Origin: Nitrospirota bacterium
Lineage (GTDB): Bacteria; Nitrospirota; Thermodesulfovibrionia; Thermodesulfovibrionales; UBA6898
DNA: 43,363 nt
Assembly (NCBI GenBank): GCA_024275975.1
Contig: JAJRYC010000014.1
Location: 1 to 43,363, forward strand
Direction: 5' to 3'
Shown: piece by piece, positions 26,735 through 35,350 of the stretch
Position numbering within the stretch: the first letter of the stretch is position 1
Layout: every line of letters begins with the position of its first letter
Notes under the pieces: generated by a model
The model's database searches: none
What the model saw: only the letters and a program-made list of their open reading frames with translations
What the model was told of the DNA's origin: nothing
Made by a program: the position numbers and the translations under genes

Positions 26735-28000
26735 ATGGCGGATGAAACAACAGGTACCCCAGTATCAGGATCAATATTGGTTGTTGGGGGAGGAATTAGT
26801 GGAATTACCACTGCGCTTGAAGCAGCAGAAGTGGGATATGAAGTCTTTATTGTAGAGAAGAATCCTTATCTGGGGGGGCGGGTAGCCCAGCTTAATAAGT
26901 ACTTCCCCAAGCTATGTCCTCCGACATGTGGCCTTGAGATCAATTTCCAGAGGATTAAAAATAACAAAAACGTCAAGCATTTCACACTCACCGAGATCGA
27001 AAATATTTCGGGAGGCCCGGGAAATTATGACGTAACCCTGAAGGAAACTCCCCGCTATGTAAATGGCAACTGCACCTGCTGCGGAAAATGCGCGGAGGCA
27101 TGCGACGTCGAAATACCGAATGATTTCAATTTCGGCATGGATAAAAGAAAAGCCGCCTACCTGCCGCATGAAATGGCGTTTCCCCAGAGATATGTGCTCG
27201 ACGCCTCTATAATCGGAAAGGACGCCGCGAACAAATGCAGGGAAGCATGTGAGTATAATGCGATAGACCTTGATATGAAGGCCAAAACATTTAATCTCAA
27301 GGTCGCTTCTATTGTCTGGGCGACCGGATGGAATCCTTATGACGCGAAAAAGATGGACAACCTCCGCTTTGGATGGATCAAGAATGTCATAACCAACATG
27401 ATGATGGAAAGACTGGCCGCGATAAATGGCCCGACAGGCGGCAAAATAGTCAGACCGTCCGACGGCAAAGCGGTCAGTAGCATAGCATTTGTACAATGCG
27501 CCGGCTCACGGGATGAAAACCATCTGCCGTATTGTTCATATGTATGCTGCCTGGCGTCACTAAAGCAGACTACATATATAAGGGAACAGTATCCCAAGGC
27601 GAAAGTGACGATATTTTATATTGATTTGAGGACGCCCGGGAGATATGAAAAATTCTACAAAAAAGTGAAGGCCGACGCAAACGTCTTCTTTGTGAAAGGG
27701 AAGGTCGCAAAGATAGAGGAAGATCCCGTAACACGTGATGTGCTCGTGACCGCCGAGAATACGCTTTCCGGTAAAAAGGTTCAGGGACGTTTTGACATGG
27801 TAGTGCTTGCGACGGGAATGGAACCTTCGACAGCCACGGTTAAGGTCCCCGGAAACGCGAAATACGACGAGAACAACTTTGTTATTTCAGGCGATATCCT
27901 GTCCACCGGCTGCGTTAAAAAACCTTCAGATGTTATGACATCCGGCCAGACGGCGACAGGCACGGCGCTTAAGGCCATTCAAACACTGGTGAGGAGGTAA
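26735..28000 (+). CDS. qmoA: QmoA, HdrA-like flavoprotein of the Qmo complex
   Basis: A 421-residue FAD protein of the quinone-interacting membrane-bound oxidoreductase that feeds AprAB. FAD fold: ILVVGGGISGITTALEAAE (about residues 14-32). A Cys cluster in NCTCCGKCAEACDVEIPND (about 111-129) and CREACEYNAID (about 168-178) probably binds iron-sulfur. FVQCAGSRDENHLPYCSYVC (about 253-272) is the HdrA signature with its Cys residues. The end reads TSGQTATGTALKAIQTLV, a typical pyridine-nucleotide oxidoreductase-type close. A GGAGG ribosome binding site precedes the ATG. It is followed 8 bases later by qmoB. Confidence 0.94.
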   Translation: MADETTGTPVSGSILVVGGGISGITTALEAAEVGYEVFIVEKNPYLGGRVAQLNKYFPKLCPPTCGLEINFQRIKNNKNVKHFTLTEIENISGGPGNYDVTLKETPRYVNGNCTCCGKCAEACDVEIPNDFNFGMDKRKAAYLPHEMAFPQRYVLDASIIGKDAANKCREACEYNAIDLDMKAKTFNLKVASIVWATGWNPYDAKKMDNLRFGWIKNVITNMMMERLAAINGPTGGKIVRPSDGKAVSSIAFVQCAGSRDENHLPYCSYVCCLASLKQTTYIREQYPKAKVTIFYIDLRTPGRYEKFYKKVKADANVFFVKGKVAKIEEDPVTRDVLVTAENTLSGKKVQGRFDMVVLATGMEPSTATVKVPGNAKYDENNFVISGDILSTGCVKKPSDVMTSGQTATGTALKAIQTLVRR

Positions 28001-28008
28001 TTATAAAA

Positions 28009-30363
28009 ATGGAGAAAAAGATCGGCGTATATATATGTAGCGGCTGTGAGATAGGCTCGGGCCTTGATATAGAGAAACTTTCCGGGATTGCGACAAAGGA
28101 GTACAAGGTTCCTGTATGCAAAGTCCACCGGGCCTTATGCGGGGAAGAGGGCGTGGGGGTCATCAAAAATGATATTGAAGCGGAAGGCATTAACACGATT
28201 GTCATAACCGCATGCTCACCCAGGGTTAAGTACGATGTGTTTGACTTCGGCCCTGATAAAATAGTCGAGAGGGTGAATCTCAGGGAACAGGTTGTCTGGA
28301 GTCATGACTGGACAAAACAGGTTGAGGTGAAGACAAAAGACGAGGAAGGTAACGAAGTTGTTAATGTCGAGACCAGGCCCAATGATGACACCCAGATGCT
28401 CGCGGAAGACTACATAAGAATGGGCATCGTAAAGGCCCAGAAGGGAGCGCTGCCGGAGCCCTTCATCGAGTCGATAACGAAGAATATCCTGGTGATCGGC
28501 GGAGGTATTACCGGGCTGACAGCCGCCATAGAGGCCGCGAACACTGGATATGACGTTACCATAGTCGAGAGGGAGCAGGAGCTCGGAGGATATGCGGCGA
28601 AACTGCGCATGCAGATTCCGACGTCAGCTCCGTATGACCAGCTTGAGCCGACGGTAGTCCAGAGTAAGATTCAGGAAGCGATGGATCATTCCAGGATAAC
28701 CGTCAAGACCAATACGGAAATCGCAAGGATAAGCGGATCGCCCGGTATGTTCGACGTTTCATTCAAGCCTGCCGGCACAAAATCCGTATGGGACGTTCAG
28801 CCGAAAAAGAAAGAAGAAGAAGGTGAAGAGAAGCCGGAGGAAGAAGCCAAAACAGAAGAAGAACCTGTTGAGCTTCCCGCGGATCAGATTAAATGCGAGG
28901 ACATCCTTGCGTCGGATCCGGATGCCGAAAGATTCGGCGCGGTTGTGGTTGCCGCTGGATGGAGACCGGCCGATCCATCGGAATTCGAACACCTCGGCTA
29001 CGGAAAATTCACGAATGTTGTGACGAACGTACAGATGGAGGAAATAGCAGTCAGGGGAAAGATCACCCGCCCGTCCGATGGCAGGCAGGCCAAGTCCGTA
29101 GCTTTTATACAGAGTCCGGGCGTTGACGGCGATGACAGCGACTTCCCGTTCTGTTCATCCGTTACAAGTATGATATCTCTTAAACAGGCGAAGTATGTCA
29201 GGGAAGATGACCCGGATGCAAAGGCGTTTATATTGTACAAGCATATGCGGACGCCCGGACATTATGAGAACTTTTACAGGAACATACAGGATGATGAAGG
29301 GATATTCCTTACAAGAGGAGAAGTGACGGTCATAGAGGAGGATTCCGCCAAGAATCTGACAATTGAGGTCGATGATACGATCCTGGGCGAGAAGATCACG
29401 ATAAATGTGGATATGGTTGTGCTTGCAACGGGAATGGTTCCGGCGACCAAATTTGAGCCGGTAATAAATCTCGCATACAGGCAGGGACCTGAATTCAAGG
29501 ACCTTGAACTCTTTGACGGCTATTCGGACTCAAATTATATATGCTTTCCGTACGAGACCCGGAGGACCGGCATATATGCCGCCGGCTGCGTCAGGCAGAC
29601 GATGACGATCGGAGAGAGTATCGAGGATGCCACAGGCGCGGCCCTCAAGGCGATACAATGTCTTGAATCCGCCAATAGAGGAATGGCTGTGCATCCGAGA
29701 TCCGGGGACATATCATACCCGGAATTTTTCTTCCAGAGGTGCACACAGTGCAAGAGATGTACCGAGGAGTGTCCTTTTGGAGCTCTTGATGACGATGAAA
29801 AAGGCACGCCAAAACCGAACCCTACCCGCTGCAGAAGATGCGGGACCTGTATGGGCGCATGTCCTGAAAGGATCATATCTTTCAAAAACTATCATATCGA
29901 CATGATCGGCTCGATGGTCAAGGCCGTGGAGGTTCCGGATGAAGACGAGGAGAAATACAGAATTATTGCTTTTGTCTGTGAAAACGATGCTTATCCGGCG
30001 CTGGATATGGCCGGGCTGAACCACCTCAAATATTCCGCGGACGTCCGGTTTATCAATGTAAGATGTCTCGGTTCGGTCAACACCATATGGATTGCTGACG
30101 CGATGTCACAGGGAATTGACGGGGTCCTGCTTATTGGTTGTAAATACGGCGATGATTACCAGTGCCACTTTGTGAAGGGAAGCGAACTCTGCAACAGGAG
30201 AATGGAGAACGTTGCCGAAACGCTGGGCAAACTAAGACTCGAACCTGAAAGGGTGCAGCAGGTGCAGTTTTCTATTGATGAATATAAAAATATTCCCGCA
30301 GTGATAAATAAATTCATGGAAACCATGGAGAGTGTAGGCTTTAACCCAATGAAGGGCTTTTAG
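28009..30363 (+). CDS. qmoB: QmoB, HdrA/MvhD-like subunit of the Qmo complex
   Basis: A 784-residue protein. It has an HdrA-like N-terminal domain (ICSGCEIGSGLDIEKLS; VITACSPRVKYD), an FAD fold (ILVIGGGITGLTAAIEAAN, about residues 162-180), two [4Fe-4S] motifs (CTQCKRCTEECPFG, about 579-592, and CRRCGTCMGACPE) and a C-terminal MvhD-like domain with Cys (FVCENDAYPA; INVRCLGSVNTIWIADAM; LIGCKYGDDYQC). A Glu/Lys-rich linker occupies about residues 265-290. It links QmoA to the membrane subunit QmoC and probably splits electrons between sites. The stop is 10 bases before qmoC. Confidence 0.95.
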   Translation: MEKKIGVYICSGCEIGSGLDIEKLSGIATKEYKVPVCKVHRALCGEEGVGVIKNDIEAEGINTIVITACSPRVKYDVFDFGPDKIVERVNLREQVVWSHDWTKQVEVKTKDEEGNEVVNVETRPNDDTQMLAEDYIRMGIVKAQKGALPEPFIESITKNILVIGGGITGLTAAIEAANTGYDVTIVEREQELGGYAAKLRMQIPTSAPYDQLEPTVVQSKIQEAMDHSRITVKTNTEIARISGSPGMFDVSFKPAGTKSVWDVQPKKKEEEGEEKPEEEAKTEEEPVELPADQIKCEDILASDPDAERFGAVVVAAGWRPADPSEFEHLGYGKFTNVVTNVQMEEIAVRGKITRPSDGRQAKSVAFIQSPGVDGDDSDFPFCSSVTSMISLKQAKYVREDDPDAKAFILYKHMRTPGHYENFYRNIQDDEGIFLTRGEVTVIEEDSAKNLTIEVDDTILGEKITINVDMVVLATGMVPATKFEPVINLAYRQGPEFKDLELFDGYSDSNYICFPYETRRTGIYAAGCVRQTMTIGESIEDATGAALKAIQCLESANRGMAVHPRSGDISYPEFFFQRCTQCKRCTEECPFGALDDDEKGTPKPNPTRCRRCGTCMGACPERIISFKNYHIDMIGSMVKAVEVPDEDEEKYRIIAFVCENDAYPALDMAGLNHLKYSADVRFINVRCLGSVNTIWIADAMSQGIDGVLLIGCKYGDDYQCHFVKGSELCNRRMENVAETLGKLRLEPERVQQVQFSIDEYKNIPAVINKFMETMESVGFNPMKGF

Positions 30364-30373
30364 GAGGTAAATA

Positions 30374-31525
30374 ATGGCAGAGGGCAACTTAATTAAACCC
30401 GATTTAGAATTTGTAAAGAGGATCAGAAACTCTCCGGGAGGAGAGTCGCTGAAGAAGTGTTACCAGTGCGCAACCTGCTCGGTTGTCTGCAACGTGACAC
30501 CCGAAGACAAACCTTTTCCGAGAAAAGAGATGTTGCACGCGCAGTGGGGGCTGAAGGAAAAGCTCTTCGCAAACCCCGACATCTGGCTCTGCAATCAGTG
30601 CAGCGATTGCACTGCGTACTGCCCGAGAGGGGCGAAACCGGGGGAAGTGCTGGGCGCTGTCAGGAAATTGAGCATAGAGCATTATGCATTCCCCAGCATT
30701 ATGGGGAAGATGGTTGGAGATCCGAAGTATCTATGGTTTCTCCTCGCCGTGCCGGTCGTGATCTTTCTCGTTGTCCTCGGGTACATGGGCCACATCGGAA
30801 TACCCGATGGTGAGATTATATACGCGGAGAAGTTTGTTCCGGTGCCGGCGATCGACGCAATATTCATCTCGGCCGCCCTGTTTGCCGCGTTAGGTTTCTT
30901 TGCCGGTGTCACAAGGTACTGGAGGGACCTTAAGTCGGGTGTTGAGATCAGCACCAACAAATGGCAGAAGAAGGTGAAAGGGCCTCTCCCTATCATAATT
31001 ATAAATACCATTGTAGCGTTTATGACTCACAAAAGGTTCAGGAAATGTGAAGTCACCAGGGACAGGGCGGACGCGCACCTCTTCGTTTTTCTGGGTTTTG
31101 CCGGCCTGGCCATCACAACGACCTGGGCGATTGTCTATCTTTACGGGATGCACCTGGAGTCGCCGTATCCATGGAACGATCCGATGAAGATACTCGGAAG
31201 CATTAGCGCCCTTTCCCTACTGTACGGTATTGTACAGATAATAACAAACAGGAAGAAAAATGCGGAGACGGCCGGGGCCGGCGGTTATTTTGACTGGCTT
31301 TTTATAATGACAATACTGACTATAGTGGTTACGGGAATACTTTCATACGCGTTGAGGCTGGCTGATATCGCCGTGCTTGCGTATCCTGTTTATTTTATAC
31401 ATTTAGTTATTGTCTTCTTCCTCTTCGCATACGCGCCGTTTTCGAAGATGGCGCATATGGTATACAGAACAACGGCGCTGGTCTTTGCCAAATATTCAGG
31501 CAGGGAAGATAAGAAATACAATTAG
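30374..31525 (+). CDS. qmoC: QmoC, membrane subunit of the Qmo complex
   Basis: A 383-residue fusion of an HdrC-like and a cytochrome b-like domain. The N-terminal part has two [4Fe-4S] motifs: CYQCATCSVVCN (about residues 27-38) and CNQCSDCTAYCPRG (about 74-87). The C-terminal part has six membrane segments (from about residue 120) with His residues suitable for heme b. It takes electrons from menaquinol and passes them to QmoAB and AprAB. AGGAGG precedes the ATG. Confidence 0.95.
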   Translation: MAEGNLIKPDLEFVKRIRNSPGGESLKKCYQCATCSVVCNVTPEDKPFPRKEMLHAQWGLKEKLFANPDIWLCNQCSDCTAYCPRGAKPGEVLGAVRKLSIEHYAFPSIMGKMVGDPKYLWFLLAVPVVIFLVVLGYMGHIGIPDGEIIYAEKFVPVPAIDAIFISAALFAALGFFAGVTRYWRDLKSGVEISTNKWQKKVKGPLPIIIINTIVAFMTHKRFRKCEVTRDRADAHLFVFLGFAGLAITTTWAIVYLYGMHLESPYPWNDPMKILGSISALSLLYGIVQIITNRKKNAETAGAGGYFDWLFIMTILTIVVTGILSYALRLADIAVLAYPVYFIHLVIVFFLFAYAPFSKMAHMVYRTTALVFAKYSGREDKKYN

Positions 31526-31551
31526 TAATCGAAAGGAGCAATGCAAGTAAA

Positions 31552-31995
31552 ATGGCGACAGTCAGAGACATCATAGGCGATATCCACAGAGCTGTTATAT
31601 CTATTACAAAGGATAAATCAGTAGCCGATGCCATAAGCCAGTTAGTTGAGGAAGAGATTGGCGCGCTGGTCGTTGTCGACGCGGGAAAGCCGGTCGGCAT
31701 GTTTACTGAAAGAGACGTTCTGAAGTGCTGGACCCGGAAGGGCGATACGCCTTTCAAGGACGTCAAGGTCTCGGATGTGATGAGCGTGAATATGATCATC
31801 GCTGAACCTGATGATGACCTGGGTTATGTAACGTCGATCATGATTAAAAACAGGATAAGACATCTCCCCGTGATCGAAAATCATAAATTAGAAGCCATGC
31901 TATCGATCAGGGATGTGGTGAAGGCGCAGGTGACGGACCTTACGGCTGAAAACCATTACCTGAAAGACTATATTTCAGATAAATATCCTGGTTAG
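31552..31995 (+). CDS. CBS-domain protein in the sulfate-reduction run
   Basis: A 147-residue protein made of two CBS domains (about residues 10-65 and 75-130). Typical strands are SVADAISQLVEEEIGALVVV, PVGMFTERDVLKCW and IRHLPVIENHKLEAMLSIRD. CBS pairs usually bind adenine nucleotides such as AMP or ADP. Lying between qmoC and hppA, in a pathway that makes AMP, it is a good candidate for an adenylate sensor acting on Sat, AprAB/Qmo or HppA; this is inference. AAAGGAG lies about 12 bases upstream, slightly far. An ATG at 31541 is in another frame. Confidence 0.88.
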   Translation: MATVRDIIGDIHRAVISITKDKSVADAISQLVEEEIGALVVVDAGKPVGMFTERDVLKCWTRKGDTPFKDVKVSDVMSVNMIIAEPDDDLGYVTSIMIKNRIRHLPVIENHKLEAMLSIRDVVKAQVTDLTAENHYLKDYISDKYPG

Positions 31996-32146
31996 GGTTT
32001 ATCGGTGTATTAACAACAGAATAGTATCGACTGTATTAAGGAGGTGAAACTGAGAGGTCTTTTATAACGGCGTTAGGTATAGATATAGTACGGGTTTGGG
32101 AATTTAGTGTAACGATTTTATATTATCAATCAGAAGGAGATGACGT

Positions 32147-34213
32147 ATGAGTCCAACAATAATTTTTGCTTTAATCTGTGGAGGGATAGGTGTAGCGTAT
32201 GCCCTTATGACCGCTTTATGGGTAGTAAAACAGGATGCCGGGAATGAGCGCATGCAGATGATATCGAATGCTATTAAAGAAGGAGCTTCAGCATTTCTTG
32301 CCCGTGAGTATAAGGCAGTCGCCCTGGTCGCGGTGGGTTTGTTTGTCCTGTTGTTTTTCCTTGGGACATGGACCGCCATAGGCTTTCTCATTGGTGTGAC
32401 AGGGTCTGCGCTCGCAGGCTATATCGGCATGATGGTTACTGTCAGGGCGAACGTCCGTACAGCGCAGGCCGCGAGCAAGGGGCTTCAGGAAGCCTTGACA
32501 CTCTCGTTTAAAGGCGGTTCCGTGACAGGGATCATGGTCGTCGGCCTCGGAATTCTCGGTATTGCGGGGTATTACTATGTTGCAAAGACTTTCGCGGGTG
32601 CGGAGGTGTTCCACGCGCTTATAGGACTCGGCTTCGGCTGCTCCCTGATGAGCGTGTTCGCGCGTATTGCCGGAGGTATTTATACCAAGGCTGCCGACGT
32701 CGGCGCCGATATCGTGGGTAAGGTTGAGGCCGGAATCCCGGAGGATGACCCAAGAAACCCTGCTGTAATTGCCGATAACGTCGGTGACAACGTAGGCGAC
32801 TGTGCGGGTATGGCTGCCGACCTTTATGAGACATATACCGTTACCCTGGTGGCGGCGATGCTCCTTGCGAGGACTGTATTCGGTGATGGGAGCGCATGGA
32901 TCGAGTTCCCGCTTCTCCTTGGCGGTGTTTCGATAATTGCTTCGATTATCGGCACCTATTTCGTGAAACTCGGGAAGAGCGAGTATATAATGGGCGCCCT
33001 TTATAAAGGACTGGCTGTTTCAGGTGTTCTGGCGGCGGGCGCGTTTTATGTGGTTGCCAAAAAATTTATAGCAGGGCTTTCCGGGACTGACGCCGGCGTG
33101 TTTACCGCCAACAGTGTCTTTCTTATGTCACTCATAGGCCTTACGCTTACCGGCCTGATTGTTATGATTACAGAATATTTTACGGCAACCAAGTACTCGC
33201 CTGTACAACATATCGCGGCGGCAAGCCAGACAGGTCACGGCACAAATGTTATAGCAGGTCTGGCTGTAAGTATGAAGTCAACAGGCATGCCCGTTCTTGT
33301 TATTATCAGCGCTATTCTTACCGCGTATTTCCTTGGCGGTGGCTTTAGCGGTGCTGAGAATGCTGCCGGATACGGCCTCTTTGCAATTGCCCTTTCAGCC
33401 GTCTCGATGCTTTCGATGACAGGTATTGTTGTTGCAATTGACTCTTATGGACCGATAACGGATAATGCGGGCGGTATTGCCGAAATGGCGGAACTGCCTG
33501 ATGAGATCCGGAATATAACAGACCCGCTTGATGCGGTCGGAAACACCACAAAGGCGGTTACAAAAGGGTACGCGATCGGTTCGGCCGCTCTTGCAGCCCT
33601 GGTGCTTTTTGCTGAGTATTCCAGGTCATTTGGAGGCGATGTTATCAGGTTTGACCTCTCCAACCCGATGGTCCTGGCAGGCCTCTTTATAGGTGGACTG
33701 CTTCCATACTATTACGGCGCCCTCCTGATGGAGGCTGTCGGAAAGGCAGCAGGCGGCGTTGTTGAAGAAGTCAGAAGGCAGTTCCGTGAGATAAAAGGGA
33801 TTATGGAAGGCACTGCAAAACCTGAATACGGCAAGTGCGTTGATATAGTTACCCAGTCCGCAATCAAGCAGATGATGCTGCCGGCTCTTATCCCCGTGGT
33901 CGTCCCGATACTCGTAGGCGTGTTGTTAGGCAGGCAGGCACTTGGCGGAGTTCTTATCGGAAGTATTATTACCGGACTCTTCCAGGCGATAGCCATGACA
34001 AGTGGCGGCGGCGCATGGGATAATGCGAAGAAATATATCGAAGACGGTATCTACGGCGGCAAGGGATCTGAAGCCCACAAGGCTGCGGTTACAGGCGATA
34101 CTGTCGGAGATCCTTACAAAGATACAGCAGGCCCGGCGATTAACCCTATGATCAAGGTTATTAACATTGTAGCGCTTCTGATCGTTCCGATCCTGATCAA
34201 GCTGGGTGTTTAA
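32147..34213 (+). CDS. hppA: Membrane-bound proton-translocating pyrophosphatase
   Basis: A 688-residue integral membrane pyrophosphatase with about sixteen membrane segments. PPi/Mg binding motifs are [19 protein letters not shown] (about residues 184-202), [17 protein letters not shown] (about 206-222) and the C-terminal [19 protein letters not shown]. The segment [10 protein letters not shown] has Lys and Thr at the two positions that separate K+-independent from K+-dependent enzymes (Ala and Gly in the latter), so this should be a K+-independent H+ pump. It recovers energy from the PPi released by Sat. GAAGGAG precedes the ATG. The 151-base gap upstream contains a lone AAGGAGG near 32039 with only a 7-codon reading frame after it. 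A terminator follows the gene. Confidence 0.95.
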   Translation: MSPTIIFALICGGIGVAYALMTALWVVKQDAGNERMQMISNAIKEGASAFLAREYKAVALVAVGLFVLLFFLGTWTAIGFLIGVTGSALAGYIGMMVTVRANVRTAQAASKGLQEALTLSFKGGSVTGIMVVGLGILGIAGYYYVAKTFAGAEVFHALIGLGFGCSLMSVFARIAGGIYTKAADVGADIVGKVEAGIPEDDPRNPAVIADNVGDNVGDCAGMAADLYETYTVTLVAAMLLARTVFGDGSAWIEFPLLLGGVSIIASIIGTYFVKLGKSEYIMGALYKGLAVSGVLAAGAFYVVAKKFIAGLSGTDAGVFTANSVFLMSLIGLTLTGLIVMITEYFTATKYSPVQHIAAASQTGHGTNVIAGLAVSMKSTGMPVLVIISAILTAYFLGGGFSGAENAAGYGLFAIALSAVSMLSMTGIVVAIDSYGPITDNAGGIAEMAELPDEIRNITDPLDAVGNTTKAVTKGYAIGSAALAALVLFAEYSRSFGGDVIRFDLSNPMVLAGLFIGGLLPYYYGALLMEAVGKAAGGVVEEVRRQFREIKGIMEGTAKPEYGKCVDIVTQSAIKQMMLPALIPVVVPILVGVLLGRQALGGVLIGSIITGLFQAIAMTSGGGAWDNAKKYIEDGIYGGKGSEAHKAAVTGDTVGDPYKDTAGPAINPMIKVINIVALLIVPILIKLGV

Positions 34214-34246
34214 GACAGAATGAATTTGTTTGAGTAGTAACGGATT

Positions 34247-34284
34247 AAAGCCGGTTCCGGGCAGATCGGGGCCGGCTTTTTTTT
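34247..34284 (+). terminator. Intrinsic terminator after hppA
   Basis: AAAGCCGG (34247-34254) pairs with CCGGCTTT (34272-34279) and is followed by a run of eight T (34277-34284). It marks the end of the sulfate-reduction transcript. Confidence 0.85.
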
Positions 34285-34376
34285 GCTATGGTATACTACA
34301 TACCTGCTTTTGACCGTACAGTCCGGCAGGATTCTGAAAAAAAAGAAAAAAATCAGTAATTTGAAGGGATTTAACG

Positions 34377-35318
34377 ATGGATTTTGATCAACGGGAATTC
34401 GAGAAAAAGATGAAAGACGTAAGGGAGAAGCTCCAGGAGAGTGTCGTCGTGCCTGAACAGCTCAAACGCACGGACAGGATGAAATTCAGATGCTATCCGG
34501 GGATCGGATGTTTCACTAAATGCTGCAGCGGCATCAGGATCAACCTTACACCATATGATATTTTCAGATTAAAGAACAGTCTCGGCCTGTCGGCCCATGA
34601 CTTTCTGATGAAACACACTGTCCCCGGTTCAATAGACGGCACACCGCTTCCGGTTGTTATCCTCAAGATGCAGGACGATGAGATAAAATCCTGCCCGTTT
34701 GTGACACCCGAAGGTTGCACGGTATATTCCGACCGCCCTGTGACCTGCCGCTACTATCCGCTTGGGATGGCGCTCATGAAGACGCATAACAAAGGGACCG
34801 GCGAGGATTTTTTTATCAAGATAAAGGAAGACCATTGTCTGGGACATAACGAGACCAAGGAATGGACGATTGATGAATGGAGGGCCGACCAGGAATCCGA
34901 CCTGTATGATGAGATGAACAACGACTGGATGGAGGTGGTTCTCAAGGCCAAGACATTGGGCTTTGTCGAATTCGGACAGAAATCCCTGGATCTTTTTTTC
35001 ATGGTCAGCTCAAATCTCGATATGTTCAGAGATTTCGTCTTTAACAGTAAATTCCTGGAATCGTACGAGATCGGGCCTGAAGTAATCGAGAAAATCAGGG
35101 AAGACGAACTCGAACTCCTGAAGTTTTCTCTTAAATGGCTGCGGTTCACCATGTTTGGAGAAGGCGACTTCATGGTCAGGGAAGATGCGAAGAATCAGGC
35201 CAGAGAGAGACTGCTCGCCGCTAAAGAGGCAAGCCTCAAAGAGAGGAGGGAGAGAGAGGAGAAGCTCCTCTCAAAGACTCCCGAAGAGGTGCTGAAGGAA
35301 GCGGACGGGGAGGAGTAA
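34377..35318 (+). CDS. YkgJ-family Cys-cluster protein
   Basis: A 313-residue protein with a zinc/iron-chelating YkgJ-type domain: CYPGIGCFTKCCSG (about residues 38-51), CPFVTPEGCTVYSDRPVTCRYYPLG (about 106-130; Cys spacing C-x8-C-x9-C). The C-terminal 130 residues are helical and charged, ending in a Lys/Glu coiled coil. The function of this family is not established; some bind iron-sulfur or modify proteins. It stands alone after the hppA terminator, with GAAGGG before the ATG. Confidence 0.8.
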   Translation: MDFDQREFEKKMKDVREKLQESVVVPEQLKRTDRMKFRCYPGIGCFTKCCSGIRINLTPYDIFRLKNSLGLSAHDFLMKHTVPGSIDGTPLPVVILKMQDDEIKSCPFVTPEGCTVYSDRPVTCRYYPLGMALMKTHNKGTGEDFFIKIKEDHCLGHNETKEWTIDEWRADQESDLYDEMNNDWMEVVLKAKTLGFVEFGQKSLDLFFMVSSNLDMFRDFVFNSKFLESYEIGPEVIEKIREDELELLKFSLKWLRFTMFGEGDFMVREDAKNQARERLLAAKEASLKERREREEKLLSKTPEEVLKEADGEE

Positions 35319-35350
35319 TCAGCAGCCGGGTAACCCCGACCGCCGACCGC

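Noticed and set aside
22636-31525. Sulfur-oxidising (reverse) use of the Sat-Apr-Qmo genes
   Set aside because: I cannot exclude it, but adk and a K+-independent hppA in the same run, and the Qmo complex with no Apr membrane anchor AprM, fit the reductive direction better; no sox genes are present.
32038-32070. Short gene after the AAGGAGG at 32039
   Set aside because: The only frame (GTG, then six sense codons and TAA) is too short to support, and nothing downstream continues it.
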